Assembly: GCF_001855565.1 (NCBI RefSeq)
Contig: NZ_MKCR01000004.1
Location: 1 to 64,000, forward strand
Source of the DNA: Chromobacterium amazonense
GTDB lineage: Bacteria > Pseudomonadota > Gammaproteobacteria > Burkholderiales > Chromobacteriaceae
Length of the DNA: 64,000 bases
Direction: 5' to 3'
Positions 24,205 to 35,333 of the stretch are shown piece by piece (within the stretch, counting starts at the first letter, position 1; each line of letters opens with the position of its first letter). The notes beneath the pieces are model-generated. The model was not told the DNA's origin. It ran no database searches and saw only the letters and a program-made list of their open reading frames with translations. A program made the translations under genes and the position numbers.

Positions 24205-24800
24205 CAGTTGGCGTCCTTGACGTCGAGCTTGATCCAGTCCGACTCCAACGTCCAGTCGTCGGAGCCCAGCGCATTCATCTGGAACGGCTTGGGCAGCTCG
24301 CTGATATCCAGCAGCAAGCGCACCTGGCCGGCCACATTGCCGGGCTTCTTCGGGTCAAGCGTGCCGGCATTCAGCACGCGCCAGCCCTGAATCGCGCCGA
24401 TGGCGGCCAGCGCCTCGCGCAGAGTAGGATAGTAGTTGGACAGACTGCCGATGCTGACACGGTAACGGCCGGTCAGCGGTTGATACGCCAATTTAAAGCC
24501 GATCTGCGCGTGCGGGTCGAACCACTCGCGCAGGCTGAGGTAATAAGCGGTGGTGCGCGGCTTGGTCAGCTGGAACTCCAGGCGGAAGCCGAGCACCACG
24601 CCCTGCTGCAGCGCCTCGTTCAGGCTGGGCGTCAGCCGCGTCAAAAAGCGCGTGCTGACCGACAGCATGCCGTCCGGCATCACTTCGGCCTCGGCCCGGC
24701 GCGACGCGATGGTGTCGGCCCAGGCGGCGGTCGCCAGACAGCACAGCAGCAGCCCAATCAGGCTAATGTTTTTGAAGCAGCGCGTAATAAAAGCCGTCAT
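24204..24800 (-). CDS. DUF4390 exported protein
   Basis: A 198-residue precursor with a signal peptide (CFKNISLIGLLLCCLATAAWA) and a beta-rich mature part (RVSIGSLSNYYPTLREALAAIGAIQGW). DUF4390 genes are regularly found between rsmB and ntrY in betaproteobacteria, which suggests a role in the NtrY periplasmic signal, but no function is known. The ATG at 24800 overlaps the end of rsmB by about 38 bp; a GTG at 24809 is the alternative. The stop overlaps the ntrY ATG (TGATG). Confidence 0.8.
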   Translation of the reverse strand: MTAFITRCFKNISLIGLLLCCLATAAWADTIASRRAEAEVMPDGMLSVSTRFLTRLTPSLNEALQQGVVLGFRLEFQLTKPRTTAYYLSLREWFDPHAQIGFKLAYQPLTGRYRVSIGSLSNYYPTLREALAAIGAIQGWRVLNAGTLDPKKPGNVAGQVRLLLDISELPKPFQMNALGSDDWTLESDWIKLDVKDAN

Positions 24801-26013
24801 GACGCTCACAGGGCAATAGTTGCTCCTCTTTCAGACGCACCGCATCCGGGTGACGCCGCAGGAAGCTCTCCAATTGCTGGCAGTTTTCTTCCGGAAAAAT
24901 CGAGCAGGTAGCGTATAGCATTTTCCCGCCGCTGGCGAGCAGCGTCCACAGCGCGTCGGCCATCGCCGCCTGCTGCCGGCCAAGCGCCGCGAAATCGCCG
25001 GGACGGCGCAGCCATTTGATGTCCGGATGGCGGCGCACCACGCCCGAGGCGGAACACGGCACGTCGGCCAGGATGCGGTCGAACGGCCGTCCGTCCCACC
25101 AGTCCTGCGGCCGCGCCGCGTCGGCCTGGCGCAGCTCGGCGTTCAGACCCAGCCGCTGCAGATTGTCGCCCACGCGGGCGAGCCTGGCAGCGTCGATGTC
25201 CAGCGCGGTCAGCTCGACATCGGCCAGCTCCAGCATGTGGCCGGTCTTGCCGCCGGGCGCGGCGCAGGCGTCCAGCACGCGCAAGCCGGGCCGCAGGTCC
25301 AACCAGTGCGCGGCGCGCTGCGCGCCCTCGTCCTGCACCGACACCGCGCCGTCGGCGAAGCCGGGCAGATCGCGCACCGCCACCGGCTTGGCCAGTTGCA
25401 CCGCCTCGTTCCCCAGCGCGCTGGCTTCCATGCCGGCCGCGGCCAGCTGCGCCAGATACTCCGCCACCGAGCCATCGCGGCGATTGACCCGCAGCGTCAG
25501 CGGCGGATGGGCGTTGCTGGCGGCCAGCACCGCCTGCCATTGCTGCGGGTAGGCCTCGCGCAGCCGCGCCACCCACCAGTCCGGGTGGTTGGCGGCGGCC
25601 ACGTCGTCGCGCGCGGCGGCATCCAGGATTTCATCGCGGCGGCGCAGGAAATTGCGCAGCGCGCCGTTGACCAGGCCCTTGAACTTGCCGCGGGCGATGC
25701 CGCTGGCAGACGTCACCGCTTCGTTCACCACGGCGTAAGGCGCTGCGCGGGTGTGCTGCAGCTGATATAGCGCCACCAATAGCAGGCGCTCCAGTTGCGG
25801 CTCCGGCAGCGGCCGCGGCACCAGTTGGCGCAGGCAGTGGCGCAGCACGCCGAGGTGGCGCAGGCTGCCGTAGCTCAAGTCCTGCAGCGCGCCGCGCTCG
25901 GCCGGCGTCAGCTGTTCTTGCTGGCGCTGGGCGTCGGCCAGCGCGTCGGTCAGAGTGGTGCCGGCCTCGATGCGGCCCAGGATGTCGGCCGCCAGCCGCT
26001 GAATGTGATGCAT
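24763..26013 (-). CDS. rsmB: 16S rRNA m5C967 methyltransferase RsmB
   Basis: The 416-residue enzyme methylates C967 of 16S rRNA. An N-terminal NusB-like RNA-binding domain (1-145) is followed by a SAM-binding Rossmann domain with CAAPGGKTGHMLEL, the catalytic motif DVPCSASGVVRRHPDIKW and the second cysteine in YATCSIFPEEN. The length is usual. It lies between htpX (71 bp away) and DUF4390 (overlapping), inside the long minus-strand operon. Confidence 0.93.
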   Translation of the reverse strand: MHHIQRLAADILGRIEAGTTLTDALADAQRQQEQLTPAERGALQDLSYGSLRHLGVLRHCLRQLVPRPLPEPQLERLLLVALYQLQHTRAAPYAVVNEAVTSASGIARGKFKGLVNGALRNFLRRRDEILDAAARDDVAAANHPDWWVARLREAYPQQWQAVLAASNAHPPLTLRVNRRDGSVAEYLAQLAAAGMEASALGNEAVQLAKPVAVRDLPGFADGAVSVQDEGAQRAAHWLDLRPGLRVLDACAAPGGKTGHMLELADVELTALDIDAARLARVGDNLQRLGLNAELRQADAARPQDWWDGRPFDRILADVPCSASGVVRRHPDIKWLRRPGDFAALGRQQAAMADALWTLLASGGKMLYATCSIFPEENCQQLESFLRRHPDAVRLKEEQLLPCERHDGFYYALLQKH

Positions 26014-26084
26014 GTGGATTCTTTCGATGAAGCAAGGCCAGTCCGCGGTGGACTGGCCTGGGGTCGGATACTCAATATATGCGT

Positions 26085-26942
26085 TCAGTAGACGCCGCGC
26101 GCCATGTCGTTCAGCCGCGCGATGCGTTCTTCAGTATGCGGGTGGGTGCGGAACAGGTCGCCTACGCCGCCCCCGCCGGACAGCGGATTGATGATCATCA
26201 TCTGCGCGGTTTCCGGATGGGCTTCGGCTGTCGGCATGGCGATGCCGCGGGCGTAGTACTCTATCTTCTGCAAGGCCGAGGCCAAGGCCAGCGGGTCGCC
26301 GGAGATCTCGGCTCCGCCGCGGTCAGCTTCGAACTCGCGGGCGCGCGAGATCGCCATCTGGATCAGGCTGGCCGCCACTGGCGCCAGAAAGGCCACGGCC
26401 AGGCGCGGCAGCAGGCCCACCGGCTGGCCGTTTTCGTCGCGGCCGCCGAAAAACATGGCGAAGTTGGCCAGGGCGGAAATCGCGCCGGCCATGGTGGCGG
26501 AGATGGTGGAAATCAGGGTATCGCGATGTTTGACATGCGCCAGCTCATGCGCCATCACGCCGCGCAGCTCTCGGTAATCCAGCATGCGCATGATGCCGGT
26601 GGTGGCGGCCACCGCGGCGTTTTCCGGATTGCGCCCGGTGGCGAAGGCGTTAGGCTGCTCCTCGTGGATCACGTAGACGCGCGGCATCGGCAGGCCGGCG
26701 CGCTGCGCCAGTTCCGCCACCATGGCATAGAATTCCGGCGCGCTGTTGGCGTCGACTTCCTGCGCGTTGTACATCGACAGCACCATGCGGTCGGAATTCC
26801 ACCAGGCAAACACATTCATGGCGCCGCCGAACAGCAAGGCCAGCATCATGCCACCCTTGCCGCCTATCATGCCGCCGATCAGGGCGAACAGCGCCAGGAT
26901 CGCGGCCATCAGCACCGTGGTCTTCAACCAGTTGTCGTTCAT
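26085..26942 (-). CDS. htpX: membrane metalloprotease HtpX
   Basis: The 285-residue inner-membrane zinc protease degrades misfolded membrane proteins. It has two N-terminal helices ([35 protein letters not shown]), the zinc site [10 protein letters not shown], two more helices and the third ligand in [11 protein letters not shown]. The SD GAGGGAGAGC precedes the ATG. It lies between fmt and rsmB in the same direction. Confidence 0.95.
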   Translation of the reverse strand: MNDNWLKTTVLMAAILALFALIGGMIGGKGGMMLALLFGGAMNVFAWWNSDRMVLSMYNAQEVDANSAPEFYAMVAELAQRAGLPMPRVYVIHEEQPNAFATGRNPENAAVAATTGIMRMLDYRELRGVMAHELAHVKHRDTLISTISATMAGAISALANFAMFFGGRDENGQPVGLLPRLAVAFLAPVAASLIQMAISRAREFEADRGGAEISGDPLALASALQKIEYYARGIAMPTAEAHPETAQMMIINPLSGGGGVGDLFRTHPHTEERIARLNDMARGVY

Positions 26943-26990
26943 GCTCTCCCTCTCGAAACCCGCTTGACAATCAAACAGATGCTTGGAGTC

Positions 26991-27914
26991 TCACACCCCC
27001 AGCCGGGTTCCCGCCAGGCTGGCGCGGCCGGCGACAAAGTCGCGCGCGGCCAGCCGCTTGCCGCCGGCCGCCTGCAGCACGCTGACGCGCACCAGGCCCT
27101 CGCCGGCGCCCACCAGCACGCCGTCGGCGTCGGCCGCCACCACCATGCCGGGTTCGGCCCGGCCGGCTTCGGCGCTGGCCATCCACAGCTTCAGCGGCTC
27201 GCCGTTCAGCGAGGTGAACGCGCCCGGCGCCGGGTTGTAGGCGCGGATGGCGCGGGCGACGGCCGCCGCCGGCAGCGTCCAGTCGATCTCGGCCTCGGCC
27301 TTGCTGAGCTTCTGCGCGTAGGTGACGCCGTCTTCCGGCTGCCGTTGCGGAACGACTTCATCCAGGCGGCCCAAAGTCTCGACGATGGCTTGCGCGCCGC
27401 AGGCGGCCAGCTTATCGTGCAGCGTGGCGGCGGTTTCGTCGCCGGCGATGGCCACCGGGTGGATGCTCAGCATGTCGCCGGTATCCAGGCCCACGTCCAT
27501 CTGCATGATGGTGATGCCGGTTTCATGGTCGCCCGCCAGGATGGCGCGCTGGATCGGCGCCGCGCCGCGCCAACGCGGCAGCAAGGAGGCGTGGATGTTC
27601 AGACAGCCGCGCGCCGGGATGTCCAGCACGTCCTGCGGCAGGATCAGGCCATAGGCGGCCACCACCATCAGCTCGGCGCCGACGTCGCGCAGCATCTGCT
27701 GCGCCTCCAGATTGCCGCGCAGCTTCTCAGGCTGCTCGACGCGCAGGCCATGCGCCAGCGCCACTTCCTTGACCGGGCTGGGCTTCAGTTTCATGCCGCG
27801 GCCGGCCGGACGGTCCGGCTGGGTCAGCACCAGCGGGATCTCGTGGCCCGCGGCGATCAGCGCGCGCAAGGCGGCGGCGGCGAATTCCGGCGTGCCGGCA
27901 AATATCAGTTTCAT
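26991..27914 (-). CDS. fmt: methionyl-tRNA formyltransferase
   Basis: The 307-residue enzyme formylates Met-tRNAfMet for translation initiation. It begins MKLIFAGTPEFAAAALRAL, carries the catalytic segment LNIHASLLPRWRGAAPIQRAI and the conserved Asp in TGDMLS, and has a C-terminal OB-like domain with AYNPAPGAFTSLNGEPLKLW. It lies 71 bp after def, the usual pairing with the deformylase that removes the group it adds. Confidence 0.95.
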   Translation of the reverse strand: MKLIFAGTPEFAAAALRALIAAGHEIPLVLTQPDRPAGRGMKLKPSPVKEVALAHGLRVEQPEKLRGNLEAQQMLRDVGAELMVVAAYGLILPQDVLDIPARGCLNIHASLLPRWRGAAPIQRAILAGDHETGITIMQMDVGLDTGDMLSIHPVAIAGDETAATLHDKLAACGAQAIVETLGRLDEVVPQRQPEDGVTYAQKLSKAEAEIDWTLPAAAVARAIRAYNPAPGAFTSLNGEPLKLWMASAEAGRAEPGMVVAADADGVLVGAGEGLVRVSVLQAAGGKRLAARDFVAGRASLAGTRLGV

Positions 27915-27985
27915 CGTGATTGCTTCCCGCTCATGACAACGGCGCCGTCCCGCAGCGCCGTTGATCGCCGGCCTGCCGGCCGGTC

Positions 27986-28489
27986 TTACATATTTTGTTT
28001 TTCGCGTTTCTTCAGTTTGCTCTTGATGCGGTTCTGCTTCAGCTGCGACAGCCGCTCCACAAACACCACGCCGTTCAGATGATCCAGTTCATGCTGGATG
28101 CAGATCGCCAGCAAGCCGTCGGCCTCCAGCTCGAACGGCTTGCCGTCGCGGTCCTGCGCCTTGACCTTGACGCGCTCGGCGCGGGTCACCTTGTCGTAGA
28201 TGCCGGGCACCGACAGGCAACCTTCTTCATAAACGGTTTCGCCGTCCTTCTCGACGATTTCCGGGTTGATGAACACCCGGCGCTGGTCGCGCTCTTCCGA
28301 GATGTCCATCACCACCAGCCGGTAGTGGTAGTCCACCTGGGTAGCGGCCAGGCCGATGCCCTTGGCCTCGTACATGGTCTCGAACATGTCGTCGATCTGT
28401 TGTTGCAGAGCGGCGTCAAAGACTTCCACCGGCTTGGCCACGGTGTGCAGCCTGTCGTCCGGGTAATGCAAAATGTTCAACAGCGCCAT
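27986..28489 (-). CDS. def: peptide deformylase
   Basis: The 167-residue metallo-hydrolase removes the formyl group from new proteins. All three motifs are visible: [18 protein letters not shown] and the metal site QHELDHLNG. The ATG at 28489 ([11 protein letters not shown]) gives the canonical N-terminus; the upstream ATG at 28498 is only three bases from the GGAG and is less likely. It is the first gene of the minus-strand operon, divergent from the LysM gene. Confidence 0.94.
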   Translation of the reverse strand: MALLNILHYPDDRLHTVAKPVEVFDAALQQQIDDMFETMYEAKGIGLAATQVDYHYRLVVMDISEERDQRRVFINPEIVEKDGETVYEEGCLSVPGIYDKVTRAERVKVKAQDRDGKPFELEADGLLAICIQHELDHLNGVVFVERLSQLKQNRIKSKLKKREKQNM

Positions 28490-28613
28490 CGCTATCATTC
28501 ACTCCAAGTTGTCGTATCGCCGCGCCCGCGTGGATAATAGAGCGGTTCGGCGCAGCTTCGTTCAGCCCCCGGCCGCGGCGTCTGTCGGCCGGCATCAAGA
28601 ATTGGAACCATTC

Positions 28614-29651
28614 ATGCTTAAGCGCATTATATCGCTTGCCCTGGCTCTGGCGATGTCCGTTACCGCATTCGCCGACGAATTGGCGATCAAGCCGGACGCG
28701 CCGTCGCGCTACACCGTGGCCAAAGGCGACACTTTGTGGGGCATCGCCGGCCGTTACCTGAGCAGCCCGTGGCAATGGCCGCGGCTATGGCGGATGAACC
28801 GCGAGCAAGTGCGCAATCCGCACTGGATCTATCCGGGCGACGTGCTGGCCCTGGACTACGTCAATGGCCAGCCCAGGCTGTCGCTGGCATCGGACGCGCC
28901 GCGCGAGGTCAAGCTGTCGCCGCAGGCCCGCGTCGAGGAGCTCGACCAGGCTATCGCCAGCATTCCGGCCGAAGCCATAGAACCGTTCATGGTTCGCCCT
29001 CTGATCGTCAATCCCGAACAATTCGCCCTTGGCCCCAAACTGGTGGCCGGCCCCGACGAGCGCCTCAGCCTCAGCCCGGGCGACCGCGTTTACGCCAGCG
29101 GCGTCAACGAGACCGGCAGCTGGCAGGCCTATCGCCTGGGCAAAGCGCTGGTGGACCCGGACAGCCAGCAAGCGCTGGGGGTTGAAGCGGTATATGGGGG
29201 CGATCTGGTGGTAGACAAGCTGCGCGCGGACATCCAGACCTTGCGCATCCGCAGCGTCGCCGGCGAAGTGCTGGTAGGCGACCGCCTGGTGCGCGCGCCC
29301 AAGGAGTCTTTCGTCAATTATGTGCCCCATCCTGCCGAAGACGGCATGCACGGCAAGATCATCTCCAGCTACCAGGGCGTGGACGGCGCCGCGCAGTATT
29401 CCACGGTAGCGGTGAACCTGGGCAGCGCAGCCGGCGTGGAGCCGGGCATGGTATTCGGCATATTCAAGAAGGGCGGCGCCATCGAAATCGCCGACGCCGC
29501 CGGCAAAAAGCGCCAGGCGCAGCTACCGACCGAGCAAGCCGGCAAGCTGTTCATCTACCGCGTCTTCGACAAGGTGTCCTACGGCCTGGTGCTGGACAGC
29601 GCCGGCGCCATCTATGTCGGCGACGGCATCGCCCCGCCGGACGCCGAATGA
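28614..29651 (+). CDS. LysM-domain exported protein
   Basis: A 345-residue precursor with a signal peptide (MLKRIISLALALAMSVTAFA) and one LysM peptidoglycan-binding domain (about 33-80: YTVAKGDTLWGIAGRYLSSPWQWPRLW). The remaining 260 residues have no clear catalytic motif. Genes of this type lie upstream of dprA in many betaproteobacteria; the role is probably cell-wall attachment. The ATG at 28614 starts the signal peptide. The stop overlaps the dprA start (ATGA). Confidence 0.88.
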   Translation: MLKRIISLALALAMSVTAFADELAIKPDAPSRYTVAKGDTLWGIAGRYLSSPWQWPRLWRMNREQVRNPHWIYPGDVLALDYVNGQPRLSLASDAPREVKLSPQARVEELDQAIASIPAEAIEPFMVRPLIVNPEQFALGPKLVAGPDERLSLSPGDRVYASGVNETGSWQAYRLGKALVDPDSQQALGVEAVYGGDLVVDKLRADIQTLRIRSVAGEVLVGDRLVRAPKESFVNYVPHPAEDGMHGKIISSYQGVDGAAQYSTVAVNLGSAAGVEPGMVFGIFKKGGAIEIADAAGKKRQAQLPTEQAGKLFIYRVFDKVSYGLVLDSAGAIYVGDGIAPPDAE

Positions 29652-30727
29652 GCCCGACCCCGCGCGCCTGGCTGCGGCTGGCGCTGACGCCAGGCATCGG
29701 CCCCGTCGGCTTCCTCAAGCTGATCGAGGCTTTCGGCTCGGCTGACGCGGCCGCGTCGGCCCGGCCGGCGCAAACCGAAAAGCTGATCGGCCGCGAAGCC
29801 GCCGAGGCGCTGCATGGCGATGCCGCGGCCGAGTCGGTGGACGCCGCGCTGGCCTGGTCCATGGGCGAGGGCTGCCACCTGATCACCCTGCTGGACGAGG
29901 ACTACCCGCCGCAACTGGCCGAGGCCGCCTCGCCGCCGCCGCTGCTGTTCGCGCGCGGCCGGCGCGAGCTGCTGGCGCGGCCCATGCTGGCCATGGTGGG
30001 CAGCCGCGCCGCCACGGCGCAGGGCAAGCGCAACGCCGAGGACTTCGCCGCCGCGCTGGCAGCGCACGGCTACACCATCGTCAGCGGCCTGGCCAGCGGC
30101 ATCGACGCCGCCGCCCACCTGGGCGCGCTGGCGCATCCGGCCTCCACCATCGCCGTCATCGGCACCGGCATCGACCGCGTCTACCCGGCGTCCAACCGCC
30201 AGCTGGCGCATCAGATCGCCGAGCGCGGCCTGATCCTGTCGGAGTTCGCGCTCGGCATCGGTCCGCTGGCGGGCAACTTTCCGCGGCGCAACCGCATCAT
30301 CGCCGGCCTGGCCCGCGGCTGCCTGGTGGTGGAAGCCGGCACCGCGTCCGGCTCGCTGATCAGCGCCCGGTTGGCGATGGAAAACAACCGAGAGGTCATG
30401 GCGATACCCGGCAGCATCCACAACCCGCAGGCGCGCGGCTGCCACCGCTTGATCAAGGACGGCGCGCGGCTGGTGGAGAGCGTTGACGAGGTGCTGGACG
30501 AAGTGGGCCGGCTGTCCGCCGCGCCATCCGCGCCGGCCGCGTCAGCCCCGCCGCCAGCCTCGCCCTTGTTGGACGCGATGGGTTGGGAACCGGTGCTGGC
30601 GGACGCGCTGGCCGACGCCGTCGGGTTGACGTCGGGGGAGGTTTACGCGATGCTGCTCGAACTGGAGCTGGATGGCCGGGTGGCCAGCGTGGCTGGCGGC
30701 CGCTTCCAGCGTCTGGCGCAAAACTGA
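29648..30727 (+). CDS. dprA: DNA processing protein DprA
   Basis: The 359-residue protein loads RecA on incoming single-stranded DNA in natural transformation. A Rossmann-like domain carries SGLASGIDAAAHLGAL, TIAVIGTGIDRVYP, FPRRNRIIAGLARGCLVVEAG and GSIHNPQARGCHRLIKDGA. The C-terminus (about 300-355) is a winged helix. The ATGA overlap with the LysM gene shows coupling. Its presence says that uptake of DNA is possible but does not prove competence. Confidence 0.95.
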   Translation: MSPTPRAWLRLALTPGIGPVGFLKLIEAFGSADAAASARPAQTEKLIGREAAEALHGDAAAESVDAALAWSMGEGCHLITLLDEDYPPQLAEAASPPPLLFARGRRELLARPMLAMVGSRAATAQGKRNAEDFAAALAAHGYTIVSGLASGIDAAAHLGALAHPASTIAVIGTGIDRVYPASNRQLAHQIAERGLILSEFALGIGPLAGNFPRRNRIIAGLARGCLVVEAGTASGSLISARLAMENNREVMAIPGSIHNPQARGCHRLIKDGARLVESVDEVLDEVGRLSAAPSAPAASAPPPASPLLDAMGWEPVLADALADAVGLTSGEVYAMLLELELDGRVASVAGGRFQRLAQN

Positions 30728-30759
30728 ACGCGCCGCGTTCAATCTCAGAAAACTAAGCC

Positions 30760-31218
30760 ATGTTTGACGTACTCACCTATTTATTCGAGCAATACAGCGA
30801 TCCGGCCGCCTTCGGCGACCGCGGCTCTCTGACCCGCCAGCTGAACGCCATCGGCTTCGAGGAAGACGAGATCGGCGAAGCCTTGGACTGGCTGGACAGC
30901 GTCAGCGAGGCCAGCGTCGAACCGTATCTGGGCGCCGACGACGGCAGCGGCATGCGCATCTACGCCGACAGCGAACTCGAGCATCTGCCGGCCGACGTGC
31001 GCGGCCTGCTGCAGTTCCTGGAGGACAACGGCGCCCTGACGCCTGCTCAACGCGAAATGGTGATAGACCGCTTGCTGGAACTGGACCACGAGGACCTTGA
31101 CGTCAGCAACGCGAAACTGCTGGTGCTGATGGTGCTGTGGGCGCAACAGGCCGAATTGCCGATTCTGCTGGGCGAGGCGCTGCTGGAAGCGGTGCATGGC
31201 GAGCCAACCATGCAATAA
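30760..31218 (+). CDS. smg: Smg family protein (DUF494)
   Basis: A 152-residue acidic helical protein. MFDVLTYLFEQYSDPAAFGDRGSLTRQLNAIGFEEDEIGEALDWL is the family opening, and the end LPILLGEALLEAVHGEP also matches. The function is not known; it lies between dprA and topA as in other proteobacteria. An intrinsic terminator follows at 31279-31308. Confidence 0.9.
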   Translation: MFDVLTYLFEQYSDPAAFGDRGSLTRQLNAIGFEEDEIGEALDWLDSVSEASVEPYLGADDGSGMRIYADSELEHLPADVRGLLQFLEDNGALTPAQREMVIDRLLELDHEDLDVSNAKLLVLMVLWAQQAELPILLGEALLEAVHGEPTMQ

Positions 31219-31278
31219 CTTGTCAGGCCCGGCCCGGCGGCTTAACATGCCGCCGATTGGTCAACCCCTTATTGTGTT

Positions 31279-31308
31279 CAAGAGCGCCCTTGCGCTCTTG
31301 TTTCGTTT
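31279..31308 (+). terminator. intrinsic terminator after smg
   Basis: A perfect 9-bp stem CAAGAGCGC/GCGCTCTTG with loop CCTT, followed by TTTCGTTT on the plus strand. A TATAAC element at 31315-31320 just beyond it may serve the topA promoter. Confidence 0.75.
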
Positions 31309-31371
31309 GACGGATATAACAAGAAGTGTCGGCCGGGCGCGTCCGGCCTTGAATATCGCTGAAAAGATAAT

Positions 31372-33681
<2,310 letters not shown>

Positions 33682-33699
33682 AGCCTGTTCCCGCCATCG

Positions 33700-33728
33700 A
33701 GGCCGCTCTTGCCGGAGCGGCCTTTTTT
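33700..33728 (+). terminator. intrinsic terminator after topA
   Basis: A 9-bp stem AGGCCGCTC/GAGCGGCCT with a six-base loop, followed by TTTTT on the plus strand, 18 bp after the topA stop. Confidence 0.88.
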
Positions 33729-33840
33729 GCGCCCGCCGTTGCGTTTTTGGCCTGCTCCAGCGCGCCTCGCCGGCATTAGCCTCACGCCAACATCATCATC
33801 AAGGATTTGATTTTATTGCATTAATTATGTTGCGCTGCGC

Positions 33841-33937
33841 TATGATAACCAAGAATCTGCCGCCGGATGTCCGGCGGTCCGCGCCACCAGGCATGCCGGA
33901 CGCAACAGCCCTGCTCCGGCAGGCGGCGTTTATTTTT
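33841..33937 (+). promoter_or_regulatory. structured leader upstream of the 125-aa protein
   Basis: The gap between topA and the next gene contains TATGAT (33841-33846), a perfect hairpin CCGCCGGA/TCCGGCGG (33860-33877), a second one (GCCGGA...TCCGGC and an inner CCTGC/GCAGG) and a run TTTATTTTTT (33928-33937) just before the ATG. It may be a leader with an attenuator, or a small RNA. Confidence 0.3.
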
Positions 33938-33952
33938 TGAGATCGCCGCATC

Positions 33953-34330
33953 ATGAAATTCAGCAGCCACTTCCTGTTCACCGGCGCCGCCATCCTCACC
34001 CTGCTCGGCCTGGCTGGACACGAATACCTGATCCTGCCCGTCGCCTTCCTGCTCGCCTTCATCGGCCTGTCCGCCGCCGACCGCGAGCAGAACGCCGACA
34101 TGGCTTCGCACGCCACCGCCATGCTGGTGCCCGCCTCGCAGCGCCCGCTGCTGCCGCTGGACGCCTTCCGCGGCCAGGATCTGATGTTCTACCGCGCCGG
34201 CAGCCCGGTATACCGCACGCTGATCGCGCGCGACTCGCGCTGGCAGCTCTTGGGCGAACAGGGCGAAGTCTCGGAGGAACCGGGCTGCATCCGGGTCTAT
34301 CCAGGCTATTTGTATCGCCGGCAGCGCTGA
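33953..34330 (+). CDS. small membrane-associated hypothetical protein
   Basis: A 125-residue protein with two hydrophobic segments in the first 45 residues (HFLFTGAAILTLLGLAG, YLILPVAFLLAFIGLSA) and a soluble C-terminal 80 residues that may face the cytosol. I do not recognise the family. The ATG is close to the TTTATTTTTT run and has GAGATCGC upstream as a weak SD. It is convergent with the DUF1622 gene (three bases apart). Confidence 0.6.
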   Translation: MKFSSHFLFTGAAILTLLGLAGHEYLILPVAFLLAFIGLSAADREQNADMASHATAMLVPASQRPLLPLDAFRGQDLMFYRAGSPVYRTLIARDSRWQLLGEQGEVSEEPGCIRVYPGYLYRRQR

Positions 34331-34333
34331 TAT

Positions 34334-34699
34334 TCACGCGGCGCGGGCCGATTCGGTCTCGCGCATCTCGCGCGCCAGGAAGTAGTTCAAGGCCGTGCGC
34401 AGCACGGCGATGGCCCCGAGCTTGCCAATCTGGTCCCAGCTGGGCGCCACCGCGGTGGACAGGATGTCGGCCGCCAGCTGCAACTCCAGCGCCAGCGCCA
34501 AAAAGCGGGCGAAAGCCAGCCGCAGCTGGTTGTAATCGGGCCGCTGGCCGGACAGGGCCTGCCGCAGGTAGCGGCCGGCCAACAGCAACACCCCGGCGGC
34601 GATCACCAAGGCGCCGCAGGCCTCCACGCCGAGTTTCAGCCATAGCACCAGGCTTTGCACCCACTCCTCCACGCCGGCCTGCTGCGGGGACATCAGCAT
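34334..34699 (-). CDS. DUF1622 membrane protein
   Basis: A 121-residue inner-membrane protein with helices at about 20-42 (LWLKLGVEACGALVIAAGVLLLAG) and 65-85 (LALALELQLAADILSTAV), and a C-terminal helix with a conserved FLAREMRE. This pattern matches DUF1622. The function is unknown. The gene is single, with a hairpin (GGCCCCGCC/GGCGGAGCC) upstream. Confidence 0.75.
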   Translation of the reverse strand: MLMSPQQAGVEEWVQSLVLWLKLGVEACGALVIAAGVLLLAGRYLRQALSGQRPDYNQLRLAFARFLALALELQLAADILSTAVAPSWDQIGKLGAIAVLRTALNYFLAREMRETESARAA

Positions 34700-34786
34700 A
34701 TCGCTCTCCTATTCCGGACAAGACAAAGGCCCCGCCAGCGGCGGAGCCTTCTTGTCAGAACCGGATCTGCCTGATCGGTTCCCTTG

Positions 34787-34918
34787 GAGCCTGTTCACGA
34801 CCTTTTAGGCTTTGCATCCGCTTCGCGGATAACCTTCTTCATAGCCGGGGCTGCCCGGCGAGCAGGGAGGGGATATTTGCTTGGCCAAAGATCGTGGACA
34901 CGTTCTTAGAGCCTGTTC
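34787..34918. mobile_element. possible decayed insertion-element remnant
   Basis: GAGCCTGTTC occurs twice in direct orientation (34787-34796 and 34909-34918). Between the copies, TGTTCACGACCTTT near the left matches, imperfectly, the inverse of AAAGATCGTGGACA near the right. The 130-bp segment codes for nothing and lies between two genes. It could be a remnant of a transposon end or a MITE. Confidence 0.3.
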
Positions 34919-34924
34919 CAGATC

Positions 34925-35305
34925 TTACCCAAACAACACGATGCCCCATACCAGCGCCAGATTGATCAGGCCCAAGAGCTGCGCCGCGCTGCCCATGTCC
35001 TTGGCCCGCTTGGCTAAAGGATGGCGCTCCAGCGAGGTATGATCCACTGCCGCCTCGATGGCGGAATTGAGCAGCTCGATGATCAGCGTGGCCAGACTGC
35101 TGGCCACCAGCAGCGCGCGCGCCAGCGGCGTGGCGTGGACGATGAAGGCCAGCGGGATCAGCACCGCCGCCAGCAGCACCAGCTGGCGGAAGGCGTCTTC
35201 ATGGCGGTAGGCGGCCCGCATGCCGTCCAGTGAATACCCCAAGGCATTGATCAGCCGGCGGATGCCGGTCTTTCCCTTGAACGGGCTTTCTTCCATTTTT
35301 CCCAT
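34925..35305 (-). CDS. dgkA: diacylglycerol kinase
   Basis: The 126-residue inner-membrane enzyme phosphorylates diacylglycerol and recycles lipid turnover products. Three helices are present, with the family motif IELLNSAIEAAVDHTS (catalytic Glu) and AKDMGSAAQLLGL. The ATG at 35305 has the SD AGGGAG and a soluble amphipathic N-terminus. It lies 28 bp after gshB on the same strand, probably in the gshA-gshB operon. Confidence 0.93.
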   Translation of the reverse strand: MGKMEESPFKGKTGIRRLINALGYSLDGMRAAYRHEDAFRQLVLLAAVLIPLAFIVHATPLARALLVASSLATLIIELLNSAIEAAVDHTSLERHPLAKRAKDMGSAAQLLGLINLALVWGIVLFG

Positions 35306-35333
35306 TGCCACTCCCTGGCGGCGCCAGCCAGCC

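Noticed and set aside
26079-28082. Open frame of about 670 codons on the plus strand
   Set aside because: It runs antisense through htpX, fmt and def, all of which have clear motifs.
34787-34918. A full insertion sequence
   Set aside because: At about 130 bp there is no room for a transposase, and the ends are imperfect.
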